From positions 1 through 39,267 of the forward strand of contig JAJYQJ010000091.1 in NCBI GenBank assembly GCA_021794655.1: a stretch of 39,267 bases of DNA. The letters are read 5' to 3'. This stretch comes from Actinomycetes bacterium (lineage in GTDB: Bacteria > Actinomycetota > Acidimicrobiia > Acidimicrobiales > RAAP-2). Shown piece after piece: positions 33,289 to 39,267 of this stretch (position 1 is its first letter; each line of letters begins with the position of its first letter). Made by a program: the position numbers and the translations under genes. The notes beneath the pieces are model-generated. The model was not told the origin of the DNA, ran no database searches, and worked only from the letters and a program-made list of their open reading frames with translations.

Positions 33289-34602
33289 GTGAGCAGCGAG
33301 TCCGAACTGGGGAAGCAGGAACTGGGGCGACCTGAACTGGGGCGACCTGAACGCCGACGAATAGTTCTTGGGGTCTCAGGCGGGATAGCTGCATACAAGG
33401 CAGTCGAGCTGTGCAGGAGACTCGTGGACAACGGTTACTTCGTGACCCCGGTCCTGACCCACAGCGCGACGCGCTTCGTTGGCGCGGCGACGTTCTCTGC
33501 GCTCGCATCAGAGCCCGCACGTACGAAGCTCTTCGATGATTCAAGAGGCAACACCAGCGCTCTCACGCCGATCGTACACACGCGCCTCGGCCAAGAAGCC
33601 GACCTGGTGTTAGTAGCGCCGGCGACCGCACATCTCCTCGCACGCTACGCGACGGGGATGGCCGATGACTTGTTGACAACGACCCTCCTCGCGACTCGCT
33701 CACCAGTGATCGTCTGCCCGGCGATGCACTCTGAGATGTGGGATCACCCTGCCGTTCAGGAGAACCTCTCGATTCTCGCGAGCCGGGGGGTGATCGTCGT
33801 TCCTCCAGCTGAGGGTAGGTTGGCCGGGGGCGACGTTGGGATGGGACGACTCGCTGATATCGAAGCAATCCTGGAGCGTGTGGAAGACGTAGTTGGCTCA
33901 GGTGCTGCGTCGACTCGAAGAGAGTTGAGTGGAGTACGGGTCCTCGTGAGTGCCGGAGGCACCCGTGAGCCGATCGATCCTGTTCGCTTCATATCGAATC
34001 GCTCTTCTGGAAAGCAAGGCCACGCGCTCGCCGAGGAAGCATATCTCCGTGGCGCTGAAGTGACTCTCGTCACCGCGTCACGCCTTGGGGCGACTGAGGG
34101 AGTAAAGGTTGTCCCGGTCGAGACCGCTTCTGAGATGGAAGAGGCGATGATGAAAGAGGCGCCTATGGCCGACGTCGTTATCATGGCCGCAGCGGTCGCG
34201 GACTTCAGGGTGAAGACTCCTCGTGGCGAGAAGATCAAGCGCTCCGACGGTACTCCTGAAATCCTCCTCGAACCCACCCCCGACATCCTCGCTAAGTTGG
34301 TCAAGTGTCGCAGGAGCGGCCAGGTGCTGGTAGGGTTTGCCGCCGAAACGAGCGACGTTATCGAACGCGGCCATGAAAAGCTGGTTCGAAAGGGCGTCGA
34401 CATCTTGGTGGTAAACGACGTTTCAACTCCGGGAGCTGGATTCGATCACGATACAAATGCGGTATCTATTCTGGGGCCCGGAGGAGTCGTCCACGAAGTC
34501 GCTTTGGCGACGAAAAGACGCGTCGCAGGTGTAATCCTCGATAGGATCGCGCTCGAGTTGAACAAGAGGAGCAAGACGATGGAGAAAGAGGCGAGCTCAT
34601 GA
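33289..34602 (+). CDS. coaBC: Bifunctional phosphopantothenoylcysteine decarboxylase / phosphopantothenate-cysteine ligase
   Basis: 437 residues; GTG start. Two steps of coenzyme A synthesis. CoaC flavoprotein half (about 22-195): [48 protein letters not shown] (the PxMNxxMW motif with His for Asn). The E. coli Dfp loop with Cys158 (ACGD) reads LAGGD here, so that cysteine is absent; I believe related actinobacterial proteins also vary. CoaB half (about 215-430): [43 protein letters not shown] and KSKRS-like KIKRSDG. The first 20 residues come from a 15-bp tandem repeat. The stop overlaps metK (ATGA). Confidence 0.95.
   Translation: MSSESELGKQELGRPELGRPERRRIVLGVSGGIAAYKAVELCRRLVDNGYFVTPVLTHSATRFVGAATFSALASEPARTKLFDDSRGNTSALTPIVHTRLGQEADLVLVAPATAHLLARYATGMADDLLTTTLLATRSPVIVCPAMHSEMWDHPAVQENLSILASRGVIVVPPAEGRLAGGDVGMGRLADIEAILERVEDVVGSGAASTRRELSGVRVLVSAGGTREPIDPVRFISNRSSGKQGHALAEEAYLRGAEVTLVTASRLGATEGVKVVPVETASEMEEAMMKEAPMADVVIMAAAVADFRVKTPRGEKIKRSDGTPEILLEPTPDILAKLVKCRRSGQVLVGFAAETSDVIERGHEKLVRKGVDILVVNDVSTPGAGFDHDTNAVSILGPGGVVHEVALATKRRVAGVILDRIALELNKRSKTMEKEASS
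33304..33348. repeat. 15-bp tandem repeat, three copies, in the coaBC 5' end
   Basis: Units GAACTGGGGAAGCAG, GAACTGGGGCGACCT, GAACTGGGGCGACCT, then a partial GAAC. In frame they encode [15 protein letters not shown] before the flavoprotein core. Confidence 0.93.
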
Positions 34603-35795
34603 GCACTCGTATGACGTTTACATCCGAGTCGGTCACCGAAGGTCACCCTGACAAGATGGCCGATCAGGTCTCTGATTCGGTCTTGGACGCTCTGCTGGAA
34701 GGAGACCCAAACTCCAGGGTCGCCTGTGAGACGATGCTCACGACCGGCCTCGTCGTCGTCGCGGGTGAGGTGAGTACGAAGACTTACGTCGATATCCCAT
34801 CGCTCGTCAGAACAACGATCTGCGAGATCGGCTACGACAACGACGCTTACGGATTCAACGGTAAGACCTGTGGAGTGATGGTCGCGCTCGACGAACAGTC
34901 ACCCGACATCGCCCAAGGTGTCGACTCGGCATTCGAGCTCCGAACCGGTTCGGGTGGAGAAGATCAACTTAACGCACAAGGAGCCGGCGATCAAGGGATG
35001 ATGTTTGGGTACGCGTGCGACGAAACCCCAGATCTCATGCCGCTTCCAATCTGGCTGTCGCACCGGCTCGCACAGCGTCTCGCTCAGGTAAGAAGGGTCG
35101 GGGTGCTGCCCTACCTGCGGCCAGACGGTAAGACCCAAGTGAGCGTAGAGTACGAAGACGGACGACCGGTAAGGGTGGAGACGGTCTTGATATCGACCCA
35201 ACACCAACCTGGAATTGACCTAGAGACACTCTTGCTCCCCGACCTTCGAGAGCACGTGATCAACCCGCTCTTGCCGACGGACTTGGACACCGAGGGACTC
35301 AGGGTTCTCGCGAACCCGACCGGTTCGTTCGAGCTCGGCGGTCCACACGCGGACACCGGGCTCACCGGGCGAAAGATCATCGTCGACACCTACGGCGGGA
35401 TGGCCCGTCACGGTGGCGGCGCATTCTCGGGGAAGGACCCTTCAAAGGTCGACCGATCAGCGGCCTACGCAGCGCGCTGGGTCGCAAAGCACGTCGTCGC
35501 CTCACGCGCCGCTTCTCGTTGTGAGGTCCAAGTCGCGTACGCGATCGGGGTAGCGAGGCCCGTATCGTTGCTCGTCGAGACCTTCGGCACCGAGGCGGTG
35601 GATCCAGCGAGGATCGCGGCAACGGTCACGGATCTCTTCGACCTTCGCCCCGCCGCGATCATCCGCGACCTCGACCTTCGCCGCCCTATCTACCGGCGCA
35701 CCGCGGCCTACGGCCACTTCGGGCGAGCTGACAAGGAGTTCACCTGGGAGGCAACCCCAAAGGTCGACGAGATGCGCCAGGCCCTCGGGCTCTGA
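34599..35795 (+). CDS. metK: S-adenosylmethionine synthetase
   Basis: 398 residues, normal length. Makes SAM from methionine and ATP. Family signatures: [23 protein letters not shown] at the start, [15 protein letters not shown] (ATP-binding), [21 protein letters not shown] and [19 protein letters not shown] (P-loop). ATG overlaps the coaBC stop. The last bases form CTGA with an in-frame CTG of the priA frame. Confidence 0.98.
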   Translation: MSTRMTFTSESVTEGHPDKMADQVSDSVLDALLEGDPNSRVACETMLTTGLVVVAGEVSTKTYVDIPSLVRTTICEIGYDNDAYGFNGKTCGVMVALDEQSPDIAQGVDSAFELRTGSGGEDQLNAQGAGDQGMMFGYACDETPDLMPLPIWLSHRLAQRLAQVRRVGVLPYLRPDGKTQVSVEYEDGRPVRVETVLISTQHQPGIDLETLLLPDLREHVINPLLPTDLDTEGLRVLANPTGSFELGGPHADTGLTGRKIIVDTYGGMARHGGGAFSGKDPSKVDRSAAYAARWVAKHVVASRAASRCEVQVAYAIGVARPVSLLVETFGTEAVDPARIAATVTDLFDLRPAAIIRDLDLRRPIYRRTAAYGHFGRADKEFTWEATPKVDEMRQALGL

Positions 35796-37750
35796 GCGTC
35801 CCTAGGGTTCCTAACGCTTCGGAGGTCTCGGGCGTTTCGGGCGTTTCGGAGGAGGCTCCTCGGCTAAGGGTTGTACGGGTCGTCCCAGACGTAGCTGGTC
35901 TGCATCGTTCGTTTGACTACTACGTGCCAAGAGAGTGGGAGTCCTCGGTTAGGGTCGGAACGATCGTGAAGATCACGTTGCACAACAGGCGGGTGAAGGG
36001 ATGGGTCGTTAAAGATGACGTCTCGGCGCCTGAGGGTGTCGAACTGCTCCCGATCCTCTCGGTGAGCAGTCTTGGACCGCCGATCGCAATTCTCGAGTTG
36101 ACCAGGTGGGCAGCGTGGCGCTGGGCCGGAACCCAGGTCGCGTTCTTGCGCATGGCTTCGCCAAAGAGAGTGGTTAGATCGACCAGCACGCTAAACGAGA
36201 GTTCCCCTGAAGCGGTCGTCGCGTCGAGTGGGAGAGCTAACGATACTCAATCAAAGGGTGTTTTCAAAGAAGCGACGGACCTCGCTCGATCACACCCCGG
36301 ACAACCGTTGCTCGTTAAAGTGCCGCCATCGATGGACCTGATCGAACTCGTCGAGTTTGCGGTATTTGAGTCGCAGCGGACGCCGAAGAACGGCTCGGTC
36401 CTAGTTCTCGTTCCAAGCAAGGGTTGGGCTGAGCGTTTGTGTAAGCGGCTCGTCAAAAGAGGATTTCGCGCGACAAGGGAGTGGGAGCAAGCTCTTGCTG
36501 GTTGGCCAGTCGTCGTCGGTAGTCGTGCAGCCGCGTGGGCGCCGATCGAGCGTGTCGCTGCAGCTGTTGTAGTAGACGCCCATGACGGGGCGTATCGTAG
36601 CGAGCGCGCACCAACTTTCAACGCAGTCGACGTCGTCGTGAGAAGAGCCGAACTAGACGGGGCGCCTTGTTGGCTGACCTCACCGTGTCCGACTCCAGAG
36701 CTTGTCGTGCGTTTTCGACAGTGGAGCCCGGATCGCTCGATCGAAGGTAGCGGATGGCCAAAGCTGGTCGTCGTGGATCGGCGTGGCGAAGACCCACGCA
36801 CCGGACTCATCTCCGAGGAGCTAGTAGCGCTCGCTCGAGACGTTCTCGAACGAGGGTCTCGCGCGGTCTTCGTCTTGAACCGCACCGGAAGGGCTCGCCT
36901 CATCGCCTGTGGATCCTGTGGCGAGCTCGCACGCTGCGAACGTTGCGGGAGCGCACTGATCCAAGAGGTCGATCTCTACAAGTGCCGGCGCTGTGAGACC
37001 GAGAGGCCACCGCTTTGTTCCGCGTGTGGTTCGACGAAGATGAAGACGTTGCGCTCAGGAGTGTCCAAGGTGCGAGACGAACTCGAGGCGTTGTTAAAAG
37101 TTAGAGTCGACGAGATTACGAGAGACTCGCGTCCGCTACGCCCGAGCGACCCACCGCGTGAGCGCGACTCGGGTAGTAAGTACCCCAGGCATCAAGAGCA
37201 CGCCGTCGCGGTCGTCGGCACCGAGGCTGTCCTTCACAGGACTCGTGACGCAGGTTTAGTCGCTTTCTTGGACTTCGATCAGCACCTTCTCAGACCCGAG
37301 ATAGGCGCATCGCACGAAGCGCTCTCGTTGATCGCGAGAGCCGGCCGACTGGTCGGGGCACGCCGGAGCGTCGCTTCGCTGTCTTCGGATTCGCATTCGC
37401 ACCCGAGAGACAACGGAGTCGTTCTAGTTCAGACTCGCATCCCAGAACACGACGTGATCCTCGCGGCGGAGCGAGGAGACCCCGGCCCCCTCGCAAGATC
37501 CGAGATCGAACTGCGGCGCGAGCTCTCCTTACCGCCCTTTTGCGCGTTTGCCTCGTTGTCGGGGTCCGGCGCGCCACCCTACGCTGAGTCCCTGATAGCG
37601 GCGGGCTGTCGCGACGTGGAGGTCTCCGATCTCGGCGCCGGCCGCTGGCTCGTACGTTCACCTCGCCACGCCGAGCTCTTAGACACTCTCGCGGCAGTTC
37701 CTCGACCGAGCGAGCGCACCCGCGTCGAGGTCGACCCCGTTCGCATCTGA
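35792..37750 (+). CDS. priA: PriA-like primosomal protein N', helicase motifs degenerate, probable CTG start
   Basis: About 652 residues if CTG 35792 is the start. The conserved N-terminal DNA-binding domain reads [21 protein letters not shown], then [19 protein letters not shown]. All of [16 protein letters not shown] lies upstream of the first canonical start (GTG 35924), and no ATG, GTG or TTG exists in frame back to the in-frame stop at 35729. Walker A is missing ([14 protein letters not shown] around residue 172) and the DEEH box reads DAHDGAY, as in other actinobacterial PriA proteins thought to lack helicase activity. Zinc cysteines are kept: [14 protein letters not shown] and [17 protein letters not shown] 9-bp repeat encodes SGV-SGV before the core. 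Confidence 0.85.
   Translation: MSVPRVPNASEVSGVSGVSEEAPRLRVVRVVPDVAGLHRSFDYYVPREWESSVRVGTIVKITLHNRRVKGWVVKDDVSAPEGVELLPILSVSSLGPPIAILELTRWAAWRWAGTQVAFLRMASPKRVVRSTSTLNESSPEAVVASSGRANDTQSKGVFKEATDLARSHPGQPLLVKVPPSMDLIELVEFAVFESQRTPKNGSVLVLVPSKGWAERLCKRLVKRGFRATREWEQALAGWPVVVGSRAAAWAPIERVAAAVVVDAHDGAYRSERAPTFNAVDVVVRRAELDGAPCWLTSPCPTPELVVRFRQWSPDRSIEGSGWPKLVVVDRRGEDPRTGLISEELVALARDVLERGSRAVFVLNRTGRARLIACGSCGELARCERCGSALIQEVDLYKCRRCETERPPLCSACGSTKMKTLRSGVSKVRDELEALLKVRVDEITRDSRPLRPSDPPRERDSGSKYPRHQEHAVAVVGTEAVLHRTRDAGLVAFLDFDQHLLRPEIGASHEALSLIARAGRLVGARRSVASLSSDSHSHPRDNGVVLVQTRIPEHDVILAAERGDPGPLARSEIELRRELSLPPFCAFASLSGSGAPPYAESLIAAGCRDVEVSDLGAGRWLVRSPRHAELLDTLAAVPRPSERTRVEVDPVRI
35828..35849. 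repeat. 9-bp tandem repeat in the priA 5' region
   Basis: TCGGGCGTT twice (35828-35845) plus a partial TCGG; in frame it encodes SGV-SGV-S. It lies in the stretch between the metK stop and the conserved PriA core. Confidence 0.8.
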
Positions 37751-37782
37751 GTCCTCAACGACGGTTCGAGTTGGTCAAGCAC

Positions 37783-37788
37783 TAAGAT
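37783..37788 (+). promoter_or_regulatory. -10 box of def (leaderless type)
   Basis: TAAGAT, then 6 nt, then ATG 37795. No ribosome binding site apart from a GAG touching the ATG. Confidence 0.5.
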
Positions 37789-37794
37789 ACTGAG

Positions 37795-38307
37795 ATGGCG
37801 ACATTTCCGATCCGCACCTACGGCGACCCGGTTCTGCGGCAACAGACTTTCGAGGTAGAAGAGATTGACGGAAGGATCGCGCGCCTCGCAAAGAACATGA
37901 TCGAGACGATGTACGCGGCGCCGGGGACCGGTCTTGCGGCCAACCAGGTAGGAGTGCAAAAAAGGGTCTTTGTATACGACATAGGTGAAGGACCTCAGGT
38001 GGTTGTGAACCCGGTGATAAAAGAGACCGACGGCGAGTGGACCTACGAGGAAGGGTGCCTTTCGGTTCCAGGGCTGAGTTGGCCGATCGTACGGCCAAAC
38101 GCTGTGCACCTCGTTGGAGTAGACCTCGATGGAAACGAGATCTCTATCGAGGCCGACACCTTGGAGGGACGCGTCTTTCAGCACGAGTTGGATCACTTGA
38201 ACGGCGTACTCGTCATCGAGCACTTAGACGACGACCAGAGGAGAGAAGCGCTCAAGACCCTGAGGCTGCGAACGCTCTATCTCGGCGATCCGGGTGAAAC
38301 CTTGTAG
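37795..38307 (+). CDS. def: Peptide deformylase
   Basis: 170 residues. Removes the formyl group from nascent proteins. All three motifs are present: GTGLAANQVG (44-53), EEGCLSVPG with metal ligand Cys88, and QHELDHLNG with His130, Glu131 and His134. Order metK-priA-def is typical of Actinobacteria; the usual next gene, fmt, is not seen. The start has a -10 hexamer 6 nt upstream, suggesting a leaderless mRNA of its own despite lying only 44 bp after priA. Confidence 0.97.
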   Translation: MATFPIRTYGDPVLRQQTFEVEEIDGRIARLAKNMIETMYAAPGTGLAANQVGVQKRVFVYDIGEGPQVVVNPVIKETDGEWTYEEGCLSVPGLSWPIVRPNAVHLVGVDLDGNEISIEADTLEGRVFQHELDHLNGVLVIEHLDDDQRREALKTLRLRTLYLGDPGETL

Positions 38308-38505
38308 CAGGATTGGCCCAACAAGAGCGACTGCAAGGCAGCTGCTGCAACTCCGTTGGCTCCACCGACCTCATCGTTGAGGCGCTGGGGCGCTACTGGT
38401 GAGGGTGAAGTGAGAGAAGAGCGCGAGGGGCGAAGACAGTTTGGGAAATGGCCAGTTGTGGTAAGCTGAACTTGCCATTACGATCTGCTCGTCCTAGGGG
38501 GTAAT

Positions 38506-39267
38506 ATGCAGGTCAAAGCTGTTCTGAGAGGTCTGATCGGGCCATTTGCTGCAGCAGTGCTTGTCGCCAGCCTCTATGCAACTGTGGGCCTCGGCTCGTC
38601 GACGGGGCTATCGCAGGTAGCACTTGTGTCCTCACAACACCCCGAGTTGGTAGGCCAAGCTGTCGAGACCTCGTCTACCTCAACCAACCCGAGCTGGTCT
38701 GGTCCTACTAACATTAGACTTCCGTCCAATGCTGCACGTGACAGTGGTGTCGGCAAACCCGTAGAGTTCTGCTCCTCCACTGGAAACTGTGAACTTCTCA
38801 ACACCTATGGCACAAACGGGATAGTGGCTCTCTACGCCCAGGTCGAGGCCGGCGGTAACTGGAAAACTCCAACCCAACTTCACCCTCCTGCGAACTCGAT
38901 TGGCGGTGTCTCGCTCACCAACCTCACCTGTACTTCAGCTGGTAACTGCGAGGCTGTTGGGACTTATCAAACCAACGCCACCAACAACCCAACCGAACCC
39001 TTCGCTATCACCGAGACGAACGGCACCTGGGGCACCGGGGTCGAACTCTCCCTACCAGCGGGTTTCGTAGGTTTCAGTCTCTCGCTCACCAACCTCACCT
39101 GTAGCTCTGCTGGTAACTGCGCGGTTGTTGGGATCTTTGACACCTGCTGCATTAGCAACAACGAAGGTGCACCCTTCGCTATCACCGAGACGAACGGCAC
39201 CTGGGGCACCGGCGTCGTCCTACACCTGCCAGGGAACTCGGTTAGAGTCCCCCTCGCCGACGACACT
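38506..39267 (+). CDS. Secreted repeat protein, probably beta-propeller-like (3' end cut off)
   Basis: Open frame from ATG 38506 to the window edge (254 residues visible). AGGGGG lies 4 nt before the ATG. The N-terminus is a Sec-type signal peptide: basic start (MQVKAVLRG), hydrophobic core (LIGPFAAAVLVASLYATVGLG), then a Ser/Thr-rich stretch. From about residue 85 repeats of 55-60 residues appear, with pattern LTNLTCxSAGNC...VG then PFAITETNGTWGTGV; two are close copies and one before them is decayed. The cysteine pair in each repeat and the short beta strands suggest an extracellular propeller or beta-solenoid. Function not recognised. Confidence 0.75.
   Translation, partial: MQVKAVLRGLIGPFAAAVLVASLYATVGLGSSTGLSQVALVSSQHPELVGQAVETSSTSTNPSWSGPTNIRLPSNAARDSGVGKPVEFCSSTGNCELLNTYGTNGIVALYAQVEAGGNWKTPTQLHPPANSIGGVSLTNLTCTSAGNCEAVGTYQTNATNNPTEPFAITETNGTWGTGVELSLPAGFVGFSLSLTNLTCSSAGNCAVVGIFDTCCISNNEGAPFAITETNGTWGTGVVLHLPGNSVRVPLADDT
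38911..39252. repeat. Two 171-174-bp direct repeats in the secreted protein gene
   Basis: TCGCTCACCAACCTCACCTG occurs at 38911 and 39082, and CCCTTCGCTATCACCGAGAC at 38998 and 39172. Near-identity at DNA level indicates recent duplication or gene conversion. The repeats probably continue past the window edge. Confidence 0.85.

Overview
The window looks like a chromosome segment from a high-GC actinobacterium, most likely class Acidimicrobiia or a close relative. The support is family content and gene order read by eye: an actinobacterial-type integration host factor, the CysO/Mec/CysM cysteine pathway, a PriA with no visible helicase motifs, and gene order very close to that of Mycobacterium and Streptomyces (mec-cysO-cysM; aroC-aroK-aroB-aroQ-pepQ-efp-nusB; pyrR-pyrB-pyrC-carA-carB-pyrD-pyrF-mihF-gmk-rpoZ-coaBC-metK-priA-def). 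The class-level assignment is inference.

Layout. 1-3.5 kb is accessory: a truncated GyrI-like protein, a TetR regulator / SDR / membrane-protein operon and an orphan XRE regulator, all on the minus strand. 3.5-4.6 kb holds tmRNA (encoded tag AEPQLALAA) and smpB on the minus strand. 4.65-8.8 kb is a plus-strand run: mec, cysO, cysM, a metallo-beta-lactamase-fold protein, rph and rdgB. 8.8-12.8 kb is a second accessory block with a RloA/RloB (AbiL-like) ATPase-nuclease pair that is a candidate anti-phage module, and a VapBC45-like toxin-antitoxin pair. 12.9-16.7 kb carries a DUF6282-type metal-dependent hydrolase and a crotonase on the minus strand, facing two hotdog-fold dehydratases that flank a DoxX membrane protein. 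16.7-38.3 kb is a long co-directional housekeeping run: aromatic amino acid genes, EF-P and NusB, the whole de novo UMP pathway behind a PyrR-binding RNA hairpin, then mIHF, guanylate kinase, RNA polymerase omega, CoaBC, MetK, PriA and peptide deformylase. A truncated secreted repeat protein runs off the right end.

Four patterns stand out. (1) Eight operon-first genes have a TANNNT-like -10 hexamer ending only 6-7 nt before the start codon, which is the arrangement of leaderless mRNAs. (2) Short tandem repeats (7, 9, 12, 14, 15 and 17 bp units, unrelated in sequence) sit at gene boundaries; those inside coding sequence have unit lengths divisible by three. (3) priA has no ATG, GTG or TTG ahead of its conserved N-terminus, but an in-frame CTG overlaps the metK stop codon as CTGA; gmk may be a weaker second case. 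(4) A PyrR hairpin starts almost exactly at the predicted transcription start of the pyr operon and pairs with part of the pyrR ribosome binding site.

All functional calls come from motifs and context read by eye; no database search was run.
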